NCBI GenBank assembly: GCA_001566295.1
Contig: KQ964248.1
Location: 2,480,001 to 2,544,000 of the forward strand
Length of the DNA: 64,000 nt
Origin: Microdochium bolleyi
Lineage: Eukaryota > Ascomycota > Sordariomycetes > Xylariales > Microdochiaceae
Direction: 5' to 3'
Shown here: positions 1 to 12,673 of the stretch, one piece after another
Numbering within the stretch: position 1 is the first letter of the stretch
Layout of the letters: every line of letters begins with the position of its first letter
Program-made: the position numbers and the translations under genes
The notes under the pieces: model-generated
What the model was told of the DNA's origin: nothing
Seen by the model: only the letters and a program-made list of their open reading frames with translations
The model's database searches: none

Positions 1-2774
1 ATTGAGCTGGACAGTGCCGATATCGTGTTGGTCCTGTTCCCGAAGGAATCTAGGCGGAACAGTGCATCAAAGCCGTCGGAGAGCACAACACCCCCTTCTT
101 TCACAATGGAGTCCTTGAGAGCTTTATTCTGAGACACTCTTGCCTTGAAGCGCTCGTCATCCTCGTGGCGCTGCTTTGACTGAAAGGTTACGGCAAACGT
201 CATACCTTGGAAGATCTTCTCATTGGTCGCTATACTTGCGGTGCTCTCTTGCAAAGATACCTGCGCGGTCGATGTCTGCCGAAGTGACTTTCGGGACTTG
301 GCCACGTTGAGTCTCATCTCTGTTTGTCGCCTCTTGGCCGGCGATTTGACTGAAACATCAACAGAACTCGCTCGAGAGAGCCGACTGGATGCACGGCTAG
401 TGCTCCGGGGCGACATGCTGTAGGTCGTGATCTTCTGCTTGGGCGCCGACGATGAAGGCCGACCACGACGCTGAAACTTGGCGACTGCTGGTGACGAAAC
501 ATTGTCAAGCGGCTCCTGGACTTCATGTTCAGTATTTGGGGTCGCGCTAGAGGGTCGCGGAGGCGTTGCTGATAGACTGCTTAAGCTCGACGTGCGCGAG
601 CTCGCATCCGAAGATGGAGGTAGCTGGGGAAAAGCCGGACTGTTGATCTGCTTAATCCTTCTCGAGCTCCGAGTGACCACACGCTGCGAAGATGCCAGGA
701 TAACCGTCGGCGACGACCGAAGGCCTGGTGCGAACGGGCTAGAGACGATGACGTCCTTGATGATCTCAGCCTCTCTGCGTATTTGACCATCTACTCCTGA
801 TCCGTCAGTACCGGGCGGAGGCTCCGTACTTGGTAACGGTGGCAGTGAAGGCGCAGTCGAGTTGCTAGCAGGAATCGAAATTCTGGGCCGTGTGAAGTCT
901 TTCGCATACTCAGCTGTTGCAGTACCTGCAGGGCTGGTTTCTGGTATTGTGTCTGCCACAAAGACCGCCTCACGGTGCGTTGAGACGATGTTCGGAGGGC
1001 AGCCTGGCGGGCTACTTGGTTGGTCTTCAGCACCCAGTACTGCCCTGCCGCCCTGAGCCGTGTTCTGAGCTTGCTGCGAATCAGCGACCGTTTCCTGGGA
1101 ATCGCCTTCAGGTCCCAATGGATCAGTGTTCAGGTGACCGAGCGTTGGGCTCGCTTCGGTATGGTCCTTGCTCGCTTTTGACTTTGCACGATTGGTTGAC
1201 GGAACCTCAACATCCTCTTCCTCGGCTTCGTGTATCGGCCGACCTAGAGACTTGTCGTCTGTCGACGAGGATCTCGAGTGCGATTGTGTTGGCATTTGAG
1301 GCGCCGGAAATGTGATCGATGCTAGAGACTTCATTGCCTTCTTTTGTTTCTCTCGCGCCAGCCTCTGGCGCCTGTCAAGTGCCAGGTCCGCATCGCTGTC
1401 TGAATCTTCCTGCTCGCTTGACTGCCGTCTTCTCGAACTCGCGATCTCAAATCCCTGGACTGACCGGTACTCGTCGATCGGATCAAGCTTGCTACGCTTG
1501 GGCGGCTTGGGCTTCAGTTCGGAAGAGAGCGGTACATCACGCCGTTGCGCGCCTTCGTGATGGTCCTGACTGGTAGTCAACTCGTGTGCGCGCGACGATG
1601 GGTCGAGGAGCGCTGGGCTCGACACGGCGCCATGAGAGACCGGAGAGGTCCGCAAGAACTTGTCCTTCAGTGGCGAGCTGACAGCATGGTTTGGGGAGAT
1701 TGTATTGTTGTCCATATAGAAGGGAGACGGGCGTGATGACGTCGGGCTGGCGGCTTTCACCGCAGAGGTGCACTGCTCGAACAATTGCGACGCGCCGAAG
1801 ACGGTGGCACCACCGTGGCCCTTGACAGCGAACGGATTCTGGACTGCGGGTGCAGGAGTTTCGGGAGGCAAGCTCCTTGCATGGTATCGATTTGTAAATG
1901 AGGTATCTGGTGGTTCGGGAGCCTCAAGCGACTGCGATCGGGGATGCCACTCTGTCAAAGGCTGCGAGTCGAGATCTTCGGCAGGGTCGGTGAATGGGTC
2001 GCCTCGTGTGAGCTGCGTGTCTGTGTTCCCCAGCAAGTCGAACTTCACAGCACCGGTGTCGTTGTCGAGCAGCGTCCGGTGCCCGGGAGACTCGCTGCCG
2101 AGGTCCGGGCACTCGTCATCGTCGTCATTGTACTGGTCGTAGCTGCGGCCTTCATTTGACTGCGTGGGGGATTGGGAGTAGTCCATCGTGCTCCTGCGCT
2201 TCTTCGACCGAGGGTCGTCCGGCCTAGCTAGCGGCGGCTTCTCCTCCCCCTCGATGCCGTTCAATGGACGCAAGGGCTGCCCGATGTCGGACTGCTTGGC
2301 TGCATTGTCGGCCGATATGCACAGCTGCCGGGTCAAGCTGCTGCTGGCGTCTTGGAGGACCGAGGAAGGGTGCTCTATAACCGGTTGTCGGCGGTGACCC
2401 GGAGGAAACGAGTGTCGTTGTTGTTGCTGCACCTCTGACGTGATGGGTGCTGACGCGTGATTGTTCACGAATGAGTGCTGCAGTTGGCGCGGTCAGAAAA
2501 AGCAATGATCAGTGACATCCCTGCAAACCTTCTGGCCGACATGTGCATTTGAAGGAGCAGGGGTCCTTGCGAAGGAATGCAGGTCGGTGGTCCCTTACAC
2601 TGGGATTTGAGCTGGGATGCTCGATTTCAGCAGACGGCACTACTCCAAGCAATTGATCAGCCAGCAAGTGATGATATCCGGGAACAGGCATGTCATACCT
2701 TGATCGTGTTCCTGCCCATGTATCTCAGCCGGCGGCTGTAGTGAAGCTGCCATATCGATCTCGGCGCTCTGCAT
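1..2774 (-). CDS. Rad9/Crb2-type DNA-damage checkpoint adaptor (partial, C-terminus off window)
   Basis: A long minus-strand reading frame is open from about 2477 to the left edge. The protein is low complexity and rich in Ser, Pro and Gln, with scattered SQ/TQ sites (for example FGASQLF and ETVADSQQ), as expected for an ATM/ATR substrate. Near 230-1 it enters a BRCT-like segment (EKIFQGMTFAVTF, then KDSIVKEGGVVLSDGF) typical of the first BRCT of fungal Rad9/Crb2/53BP1 adaptors, which bridge sensor kinases to Rad53/Cds1 on damaged chromatin. The BRCT is cut by the window edge. An intron acceptor (CTGAC branch, CAG) is visible near 2478. The upstream exon probably contains the ATG at 2774 and a donor near 2698, but the phases of that donor and acceptor do not match, so the N-terminus is unresolved. 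A Tudor domain was not identified. The family call rests on the BRCT start and overall composition. Confidence 0.7.
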
Positions 2775-3781
2775 GCAGAAGGTTAGCATTGAAGTGGGGG
2801 CAGCTGCAGGAACGTGACAACCGGGGCAATAGTTTCGCGAACGGCCATGCGTGACTGCACGTGGTTTTGGGAGGTCGAAGGCCTGATACTGACAACAAGG
2901 TGCTTGCTGCACAGCTCTCGGAAGAAGATCTCGCTCATCTGGCTCTCCGTGCGCTCATTTTGGGAGACCGCGGACTCGGCTCCGCGCGCTGTAGTGGTGG
3001 CTGAAAGTCGCAGATCTCGAGCCTGGCTCGTGTCCCCATCTGGGCCAGCTCCGCTTGGAGTCGTGGTCATGGTTCAAAAAGGTAGTCGCTGGCGAGACCA
3101 GAGCTGCATGCCGCGCTTGCGCTCGTCTCGCAAGCGCGCAGCTGATGACGGTTCGTGTGCCGTGTAGGCGTCAATGACAAGAAGATGTAGAGTGATCTCG
3201 GATGGACAGGGGTGAGCGAGGACGGATTCAGTCACCTTAGCGCGTTATACCATCACCATCAGCCACTAGATCTAGAACTATCGCACACTCCATCGACAGT
3301 CATCTTCCATACTACCCTCGGCAAACATCTTGGCTGCCCAAAACAACGGACTCACGACACTCACACACAAGTCCCACAACGGAGCTGTTGAACACATGTC
3401 AGAAGCGATACTGTTTACGCCACCTATCCGTTTGTGCACGAAATGTTGGCTCGATATTGCTTGTCCTCCGTTTAGTGCTGGGTAATAATGGTCGCGGATC
3501 TTGAAAATAATGACCTCACTTCCCTTCCCGGGACGCCAGACAAAAATGGCCGCGATCTCAAAACTGCTGACCCAGTTCCTTGTCCCGAAACGCCATGCTA
3601 CCTTTCGTGTGCTGTGGTGCCCTTGTTCAGCAAAATCAAAACCCATTTCATCGTAACAGCAAAGAAAACCCAAGCAGACGGCACTTTGTGGTAAAAGCCC
3701 CCGATGTCAGGCTCCAGCTTGGTCTCCCCCAAAGCGTACACCACCTGAGTCGTCACCAACTAGACTGCTTTCTTGTTCTGG
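2775..3781. other. Intergenic region
   Basis: About 1 kb lies between the 5' end of the Rad9-like gene and the 3' end of the histidine kinase gene. It holds the promoter and 5' leader of the former and the 3' UTR of the latter. The open frame at 2783-3070 could be an upstream alternative exon of the Rad9-like gene, but I could not join it in frame. The minus frame at 3278-3673 has no recognisable protein features. Confidence 0.5.
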
Positions 3782-6700
3782 TCACAGTCGCTGCTCCAAT
3801 ATAGCAGAAGAAAGGTCCTTGAGCTTGACAGGTTTGGTGTAGAACAGATCCATGCCACTGGCAAATGCCTCACGCTGGGTCTCTACCGAAGCGAGGCCCG
3901 TGAGGGCCACGACTTTTGTGCTCACAAGCCTGTAGTCACGCTCAAACTCTCGAATGCGGCGGCATGCCTCGAGGCCGTCCATGACTGGCATCGAAAGATC
4001 TTGATCGTGGCACATTCCGTCAGTGCCAGTCTCACGTGGAAATATGTATGGGAACTCTTACCCATTAAGATGCAGCGATATGTCCCAGGCGCTTCCGTAT
4101 ATCGCTCATAAGCCTCAAGACCATTGCTCGCTGTTAGATAGGGAAGTTTCAGCTTCTTCATGAACGACACGAGTATCTACCGTAAACAAAGGTTAGCGAA
4201 GAATCACATGTCGGGTTATGTCTCAGGATATACTCGCCTGAAGGTTGATCTTGTTATCGTCGACAAGCAGAAAACGGTCTGCAGAGGGACTAGGTGATTC
4301 CCCAGCCTGGGGAATCTCCTGGACTGTGGTAACGTCCTTTGCGTCTTCTACACTCTTATCCGCCCCGCCAACAGCTGCGACCTTGACTTCTGGCTTGCTG
4401 GCCTCGGATTCTGGGAACTGCGGCGTTGCGCCCAGCATGTTGTCGACGGCTTCTTTGATCTCAGCTAACGACCGTTTTGTGTCATTTTGCGGTTGAGTGA
4501 CTTGTGACGCGTTCTGCTCTGCGGCGTCTATCCCCGGAGCGCGCTGTGCCGCCCTCAATAGCAAATTAGTGCCACCTGGTGTCTGTGGTTCGTGATCGCC
4601 CAGCTCTGGGCCCGAGTGTTCCGAATTCGCAAAGTCTATCCACCGGTTTAAAGCAGCCTCCAAAGCCTTCGCCAATTTCCGTGGACCGGCCCTGAGAGAT
4701 TGTCAGCTTAGGCTTCAGAAAACACAAAGCCACGGCGTTGCTTCAATACTTGGCGTTCCGCGATCACTTACGGTTGTGAGATGAACTCAATGATACGATC
4801 GGAATTCTTTCGCTCCGGGGCTATGCTGTGGTTGTGCGCTGTTACAGCATCGGAGCAAATAACGACCGCTGGCGTGAGCACTTCAGAGAGGCTGCCTTCG
4901 CGTGCGACGTTGTTCAGTCCGTCCTCCCCACACAGAATGAGGTCTGGCCTGATGTCAGGGTTCCCCAAGTCCACCACTTGCATCTCAAGCCAGTCGGAGC
5001 ATATAGTACTCATAATCTCAGAGGCCACAGGCGGAGTGAAACCGGTCATGGACTGCCGTTTCGAGTTGAGGTCTATCGGTTTGTTCAGCCCGGCAATTGA
5101 GACTCGGAGTCCACGGAGCGCGTCTTTCTGTTCCGCAAAGTTGTCGTCGGCCTCTACAGTTGTTGTGGCATTCTGGAGTGGGATGGAAATCCGAACGCAA
5201 GTGCCGATGCCGACCTGACTCTCGACTGTCAGGCTTCCGGATAGTGTCCGAACGATCTGCTTGACGAGGCTCATGCCAAGACCCGTGCCAGGGGCAAGAT
5301 GATCTTCTTGCGCGAAGGGAGTGAAGAGCTTTTGTTGCAGGAATTGAGGGCTGATACCACGGCCAGAGTCCACCACAGAGAGTTTGAGCCGTGTGACAGG
5401 TTGTTGATTTTTCTTGGTGTGCACTGTCTCTTGGTGCATAGACACACAGATGAAGCCTTGTTCCGTGTACTTTAACGCGTTGCCGAAGATATTCAGGAGT
5501 AGTCGCCGAATCGCCCCTGACTGGGTGCAGAAGGTCCACTGCACCTTAGGATCGATCTGGAGGAAGACAGTAACTTTGCCCAGACGAATCGCGTGGTCGA
5601 TCGAGCTCTTGCCTTGATGACCGAAGCTTTCCATCGCATCCATGATATCAAGCTTTTGCATAGCAACCACATCAGCATGTTTTGGATTTGCATGGCTCCC
5701 TGTTTGCGCTATTGATAGCATCTGGTACGCATACCCAGCAAAGGCACTGTTGACACTTTCTTCGACAAGGACATCGAGTTGCACTGTCGTGGATAACTTT
5801 CGGGGTCCCAGCTGGTTCGGATTTGGACCTGGTCGTACGTTCTTGTTCTGGTGTCGGACGTCCCTGTTTTCTTTGAGGTACGTATTGACTTTGCTGAAAT
5901 CCAAGAGCTACACATGGTGTTACTATTTTATAGGAAGCGTAATGAGGCTTGGATGTCTTACATGATTGACGACATCGAGCAATGTCCTTCCACACGACTC
6001 AAGGGAGTGTAACAAATCCGCCTGAAACGCGTTGAGTGTCTCGCCACGGAGCAGGTCGACGGCAGCAAGCACACCGTGGAGGGGCGACCGCAGCTCGTGG
6101 CTCAATGAACCAAGGACGTCTGCCTTTGCCTTGTCTGCCGTCAAGGCATCGGATCGCATGATCTCTGACATGATCGTCGTACTGAACGCTTGAAGGTAGC
6201 TCAACTCTCCTTCTCTTGTGAAAGGACGTGCTGGCACTCGGGTCCAGACTAGAGCTCCGGCGTACCATCTCTCCTTGTTCGCGTCCCACAATGGCACGAA
6301 CAATACGCTACGGGCCTCTGGGATGATCTTCAGCACGGATTTGCCTTCGTTTTGTTTTGACCATGGTCGGGACGATACCCGGCGCCGACCTGGACTGTCT
6401 CCCTTTCCTGGCTGTCCGTCTGCTTTCGATGCAAAATCCTCGACATGGGTGCCTCGCAACTTATCTTCTTCGGATTCCCCAGAGCTGACGGAACCATCCA
6501 GGCCAAAGTGAAATATCCGGCCACGAGGGTGTCGTCTGAGCAGAGTGCTCAGGAGCCGTTCGGGGACTTTGGTGTAGGAAGAGGAGGCAAGGTCGCTGTC
6601 GATACTCGACTGTTCGCTGGTGGAGAATCCAAGAACATTGCAAAGCTTCTGTGACTCCTCCATGTAGCGCTCATCGAGACTGTCTGTGCTGCTGTCACTG

Positions 6701-8078
6701 CTCGAGGAATATCTCTGCACGTCTGTGGCGTATCGTGAGGAGCGGGTCCTGTCGTCGGCAAACAACAGCCCGCCAAAGGAGCCAATACTGGCGTCAAGGA
6801 AGAGCACGCCTTCCACCTCAAGAGCCTCTCTGATGACATTTGCCGCTTTGGAGAATATCGTCTTCACGCCAGAAAAAGGATCTTCTTCTGACATATCCGA
6901 GCCAACCGTTATGATGCTGCCTGTGGACGGACCAGTAACGCTGGGAATGGCCGGAGGCACCGAGCTCATGCTGAGAGGAGGTGAATTAGCCATGCTGGGA
7001 GCCCGTGGCTGCTGCGAGAAATATGACGCTGGTGACTGTGACGGAGATTCGGGACTTTTGATCTTGTTCCAGAACTCTCGGGTCGCCAAGTCGTCGTCAG
7101 TCGCTCTGCGTTGAAGGAATTGTTGCCGGGCATTGAGCGAGCCTTCCGTTCCGGTGTCCTCGAACGAAGAAACGTTGTCTGCTCTCTCGGAAAACGCCAT
7201 GCCAGAGTTGCCTTCGACGAAGCTGCCCAAGCCTCGCACCATTCTCTCATTGCGGCGTAGCCCATCAGTGGCCCGCTGCAGCTCCATATGCTGGGTGATG
7301 GCACAAGATGCCTCGCGCAGAGCCCGGGAGCCATTACTCGATAAATCTTGTCCTTCTGGTCCGGGTTCTTGATTGTAAACGCTGATGACTCCGATGTTGG
7401 CCCCGCGTGGCGACTTGATGGGCACCGCGGCATAGCATCGCATGCCGTTTTTGCCCACCACGAACAGATGCTGAGAGAACCTCGAATCACTCGCGAGGTC
7501 CGGTACATACGAGATAGGCAGGTGTTGGCCACGATACGTCTGAGCCATGGTACCTTCTTCGATGACGTCTTCGAGCTGAAGGACATGCTCGCTGAGAGAA
7601 GAATTGCGCGGGAACGCCTTGCCACAAAGACCTAGAAGGTCTGCGTCGGGAGCAGCATTGAAGAGGCTGGAGGTCGGGCTCGCACAGGCTACGACATGTT
7701 GGCACTGCGTCTCAAAGAAGGAAACATATGCGCAGGCGGCCTGAAGGCGGGTGGCACAGAGTTGCGCGAGAGCTGTAAGGATAGGGTCATGCTGGAATGG
7801 AGCCTCTTGCGCGAGAGACGCGATCGGATCGATCCCGAGCGTCGATGGTACGGTACGGGCAATCGTAGATGCTTCATATCTGGGTAATAACTTGGTGAGC
7901 GAGACTTTTCGGACGATCGCCAGTATAGGCAGCACCGAGTAGCCCAGTGGCTTTAGCTGCTCAACAGCTCAACCTTCCCAACACTTGACCACAGCAGGGC
8001 CAACTCACAGGAGAGTGAGCAGGGATAGACAAACCTGAATAGTTCACGCTCCCGAGCAGTCTCGGAGAATCTGGCCAT
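3782..8078 (-). CDS. GAF-domain hybrid histidine kinase
   Basis: Membrane-free hybrid sensor kinase of about 1,320 aa. Resolved exons are 7950-5962, 5907-4772, 4691-4238, 4176-4062 and 3999-3782. A short first exon from the ATG at 8078 (MARFSETARERELFR) is likely, but its junction is uncertain. Domains in order: a GAF-like sensor (about residues 50-200), a long Ser-rich linker, HisKA with H-box GSLSHELRSPLHG, HATPase_c with N-box LLNIFGNALKYT, G1 VVDSGRGIS and G2 GTGLGMSLV, and a C-terminal receiver with the DD pair (LLVDDNKIN), phospho-acceptor Asp in MDLSMPVMDG and Lys in TKPVK. All catalytic residues are present. Such kinases pass phosphate through an HPt protein (Ypd1) to a response regulator; no HPt is fused here. 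The signal sensed is unknown. Two introns in the receiver are unusual: one has a GC donor, and one splits the phospho-Asp codon. Confidence 0.93.
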
Positions 8079-11000
8079 GGTTAGTTCCCCAAGTTGCTGG
8101 CAGAGCAGACAGCGGCCTGGTGTGTTCAGACGACCGCGCACATGCCAAGGCCACGGGTTGTAAGGCTGGACAGCAAGTATGCAGTGTCGAGAAAGATGGA
8201 CTGCAGAGTCGCGAGGGTCTGAGAATTGAGGGCGGCAATGTCGTCGACCTCTTGTGATCTGCGAGGGCGGGCGTTGTTGGAGCTTGCTCTGACTGAGGAC
8301 AATCTTCCTTGGAAGATCGGCCAGCACCAGGAGTAGCCAGTGGCGGCCCCACTACACATATGCCTGGAATGACCGGGAGCTTCAAAGGTGGATTGGAGCT
8401 GAGGTAGGGGCCGTCCACTCTTGAGTGTGTTCGGCCGGGTCGTTCGACGTATCGGCGGCTCTTGCTGCTTTCTCAAGACTTGGGTCAAAGAGTGGCTGCA
8501 GTGAGTCGTGATGGAGAGTGGAAGTTCGTGGGGCAGGCAAGTATCGCTGTCGAAGAGCTGCGAGCGGAAGCTGGGAGGGGCCTGGAACGCCACAGGCCCT
8601 GTTCAGTGCAAGGGAGTGCGATTTCGAGGGCACGCATGGAGATCGACGTGTGCTGAGATGGGGAATTCAGAACGGACTTGGTCTGATGATCAGCCCCACC
8701 TTGGCCAGAGCCGGCCTCTGGTCTCACAACAAGACTTGGAGCCAGGCAAAGCTTGACGCCCACAGACTGTACACGCAGTATGTAGGTATGAGGAATCAAA
8801 ACACCCGACGGGCTCGCACCGGCTCACTTCCCTGCTAGTCCAGCTGCCAGATGGCAGCTTCGAGGGTTTCACCTGATCCTGGTATCGGAGGATCTCCCGG
8901 TTGCGATCTGGGGTCTTGGTGAAGACGGCTGCCACCTCTGCTTGGCCAGCTGATCGGGCGATCGCGAAGCATTGGGCAAGCACTTGCACACCACCGCAGA
9001 ACTGCGTGGCCATGGCTGACTTCGCTTGCAACACTGAACTGCGGCGCGGATGCCCTTTGACTTCAAATGCAACTCGAGGGACCAGAGCCGCCCTCTGATG
9101 ATCAATGGCAGTGACCAAGTTCCGGGGTCGAACAAGATTGACGTGGTGACGGTTATGCACGCTCCCGCGGCGCAGCCACAAAACTGTATTCACAAAAAAC
9201 CCCTCAAGGAACAGTCCCTCTTCGCATGAGCGTAGCATGGGACTACGTCTCTCCAGCCCGTGAAGAAGTGTCGGACCCCTGCGGACCAGGTCACAGAGCG
9301 ACCATGTTCGGAGCATTGCCCATTGCGCTCTTGGACCGATTGAATCGATAATGCAGCAAAGTCGATGGAGATCAGAACGCAGGTAAGAGGGTACAATACG
9401 GAGTACAGCATACCCGCCAACCTGAAAGCCTGTAGGTGGCTGGCCTGGCAGTCGAAAGTGGTTGGTGTGCCGGCGAGCGCCTGTGCATCGATGATTAGTG
9501 CGACGAGCATGCATGGCATCGAGATGATCGCTTGGCAGGCACGATTTGATATCGCTGCCAGCTCGCCCGCGGGTGCCGCACTCCCGCAGCCAACGACAGC
9601 TCGAGGCACAGCCACAGCGACAGTCCGCTGAAGAGTCACCGTCTTTTGTTGCCCTGCCCGTGTACCCTTGCTTGGACAATGGAGTTGTCGAAAATCGCTC
9701 GCGGCATGTCAGTCACAGCCGCAGTCTCTTGGAAACGACCATCAAGGGCATCTGCCAGACACAGGTACCTAGGTACCCCATACTCTTACGTCATGAACCG
9801 CTTACACAAGCCCCGATTTTCGGGAGCTGCCCCGCTAAACGCCCGTGGGGCTGGGCCGCGACGACAAATGAAAGGTGAGCGAGCCCTCTGCTGGCCCGAG
9901 CCGTATTGGGCTCTTGAAAGTCCATCCATGGTTACAATTGTCCCAAGCGTCATTCGCCACAGAGACGTAGGTACTTCAGGTACCTGGCCCGGCAAAGCCC
10001 GGCTTCCAGAGCACCATGTTATGTCGACCTGTTTACAATGAGGTGTGCTCCTTTATAGCAACGCTTAGGGTGGCTGTCCGCGCGGCGTAATGTACCGAGA
10101 CAGGTTGCGGCTCGCACTTGAGATCAGTACATAGATGGATCAAATGTTGTTTGCAGACGCTACTCCGTACCGGAGCTCCCCGCAGTCGCAGTTGCCTCGG
10201 GCACAGCACACGAGTTGGCAATGCCGCTGCATCCACCCGCACCCCTCGGCCGAGCATCATGATTGGCCGGCTGCGGGGCCGGGATCCCGCTGGAGCGGCA
10301 CCAGCTTTTTTTTCTTCTGCACCATCCAGGGCGCGTGTATTTTGTCTGGGCGATGATGAGTTTTCTGCGGCACGTCGAGCGTGCGCCTGTTTGGGACTAG
10401 CACCAGGCACTGCACTGTACTGCCCTGTAGTGCGCTGGCCTTTGTCCACCACGGCCCAGCAGCGCCAGTGCACATCCTCCACCGCCGCAACAAAGCTCGA
10501 GGCCCTCCCCCCGTTCGCTTCTCTTTTCTTCCTCACGCGACATCTGTCACTGTCCCCTGCACAACACCGTCTTCTCGAGACAGCCTCTCCAAGCACGAAA
10601 CACCGCTCTTCGCGAACCGAAATTACCGCATACTCAACTCCCAAATCCCCCTGCTCCAGTGTCACCCCCGTGGCACTTTTGCACAGCCCGCGCACTGCGT
10701 GATAACTCCTCACCGACCCGGAACTTACAAGAGACCTGCCTTTGGTCTTCTCAAAGGCGCCACGGACACCACGGCTTCCACGGCCGTTAAGCTCGTCTCT
10801 GATCAAGATTTCAGCCTTCGAAAGACCTTTCACATCATCAACTTCCGCCCTCCTCCCTACGCTGCTGAAGTCGTCTAAGCAACACAACGCCCCTCCGTCG
10901 TTCGACCGGACCCCGTACCAAACCCCAGAATCCTCGCCATCCCCTCAGCTGCCGCATAGGACGAGTTCCGTGGTTCTTCCTCTAACGGAGGGAGAGTCGA

Positions 11001-11261
11001 GGAGACCTCGTCAGATCACTTTGGGATCAGAAACTTATCGTTTTCGACCCCCTTAACACCAGATATCCCTCTTCCGGATCATCCACCTCTACACAACCCT
11101 TTCTCAATTCTCTCAGAGCTTGAGTCTGCGACTTAAGCCTTCCTGATCTTCAAGACCGGACTTCTGTGTCCGAAACGAAAGACAGTCCTCCGTCTTCCAC
11201 GACCACCCATCAACACCGTCTCTTGCTCGTTAGGCGCATACGCCAGCACAACACAAGGGAT
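8079..11261. other. Long gene-poor region with divergent promoters
   Basis: These 3.2 kb separate the divergently transcribed histidine kinase and ornithine decarboxylase genes. No frame has protein-like features or recognised homology. The ODC-proximal 700 bases are pyrimidine- and CCTC-rich and probably form a long 5' leader. A perfect 14-bp palindrome, GGTACCTAGGTACC, lies at 9764-9777, with a related imperfect one at 9969-9985. A short T run sits near 10306. The region could hold a non-coding transcript, but nothing in the sequence proves it. Confidence 0.5.
9764..9777. promoter_or_regulatory. GGTACCTAGGTACC perfect palindrome
   Basis: A perfect 14-bp inverted repeat, of the form GTAC-N4-GTAC, in the ODC / histidine-kinase intergenic region. 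The same spacing recurs at 30603-30618 and 41991-42004. It may be a transcription factor site; its function is inferred only from symmetry and recurrence. Confidence 0.3.
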
Positions 11262-12673
11262 ATGGTAATGGCAACAGCTGCTCTGCACCCTCAAGCACCG
11301 ATTCTCTTCGAAAATAATCATATTTTCGTCAACAAGAAGTCGGACTTTGGACCGCAAATCAGTCACCATGGCGCCATCATTGCAAAGCAGATGATTGGCG
11401 ATGCCCTCCGCGAGCGCGTAGAGAGTATCGACCACGAAACCTGCGAGCCCGGAGATGAGGACACCTTTTTTGTTGGCGACCTTGGCGAGGTCTACCGCCA
11501 GCACATGCGCTGGAAGAAGAACCTCCCTCGCGTGAAGCCTTTCTATGGTCAGTAGCTGTGATCCTCAACCCAAGATAATGAGCTCGTGTGCTGACTTACT
11601 GTATAGCTGTCAAATGCAACCCCGACCCCAGAGTCATCCAGCTCCTGGCTGCCCTTGGAACAGGCTTCGACTGTGCCTCCAAGGCCGAGATTGAGCAGGT
11701 ACTGAACATTGGCGTCGACCCCTCCCGCATCATCTACGCACAGCCATGCAAGACCAACTCCTATGTGCGCTACGTTGCGAACCAGAACGTCAAGCAGATG
11801 ACTTTCGACAATGCCGACGAGCTCCGCAAGATTGCCAAGCTCTATCCCGAAGCCGAGCTGTACCTCCGCATCTTGACCGACGACTCCTCCAGCTTGTGTC
11901 GTCTTAGCCTCAAGTTTGGTGCCTCGCTCGACGACACTGACAACCTTCTGTCTCTTGCTAAGGACCTCGGTCTCAACGTCGTTGGCGTCAGCTTCCACGT
12001 CGGCTCGGGCGCTTCGGATCCTCTTGCCTTCCTTAAGGCCGTGCAGGATGCCAAGCATGTCTTTGGCCAGGCTGCTTCTCACGGCTTTGACTTGATGACT
12101 CTGGATGTTGGTGGCGGTTTCTCTGGCGACACTTTTGAGCAGATGGCTGCGGTCCTCCGCAACGCCCTGGATGAGTACTTCCCGCCCAACATCAACATAA
12201 TCGCCGAGCCAGGGCGGTACTATGTGTCCACCGCGTTCACGATCGCCTGCAACATCATTGCGCGCCGTGCCATTGAGAATCCGATCTCTGGCGAGACTAG
12301 CTACATGGCGTACCTCAACGATGGCCTGTATGGCAATTTCAGCAGCATCATGTTCGACCACCAACACCCCGAGGCCAAAGTCCTCCGCGTCGCGAAGAGC
12401 ACTCTCTACAACACCCCATACGCCAATGCGATTCCCGAGACCCTTCAGGCTGGCATCGAGTACTCGATCTGGGGCCCAACTTGTGACGGCATCGACCGCA
12501 TCACCGAGAGCATTCGCTTCGACCATGAACTCGATGTCGGTGACTGGCTCTACTTTGAGGATATGGGTGCTTACACGAAGTGCTCGGCCACCAAGTTCAA
12601 CGGCTTCAGCGATGCCCACGACGTGATCTACGTCTGCAGCGAGCCCGGCGCAGTCGCTCTCCTCGGACTCTAA
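11262..12673 (+). CDS. spe1: Ornithine decarboxylase
   Basis: PLP-dependent enzyme that decarboxylates ornithine to putrescine, the first committed step of polyamine synthesis; cytosolic homodimer. Exons 11262-11547 and 11607-12673 (59-nt intron, donor GTCAGT, branch CTGAC, acceptor TAG) give 450 aa, a normal fungal length. The intron interrupts the PLP-lysine motif, which is restored by splicing as PFYAVKCN. Other family marks are FHVGSGASDP, the phosphate-binding glycine loop LDVGGGFSGD, EPGRYYV and the active-site Cys loop WGPTCDGID near the C-terminus. The ATG at 11262 is followed by a second Met codon at +3, and no better upstream start exists. The roughly 1-kb C/T-rich leader suggests post-transcriptional control, which is common for ODC, but no specific uORF was proven. 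Confidence 0.97.

Noticed and set aside
8690..9679. 329-codon minus frame between the kinase and ODC
   Set aside because: Cys/Arg-rich composition, no domain, overlaps another open frame; looks like chance in G+C-rich DNA.
10033..10887. Overlapping open frames on both strands upstream of ODC
   Set aside because: Low-complexity composition from a C/T-rich leader; no motif or splice logic.
11549..12619. 356-codon antisense frame over ornithine decarboxylase
   Set aside because: It mirrors the G/C-biased third positions of the real gene on the other strand and has no family features.
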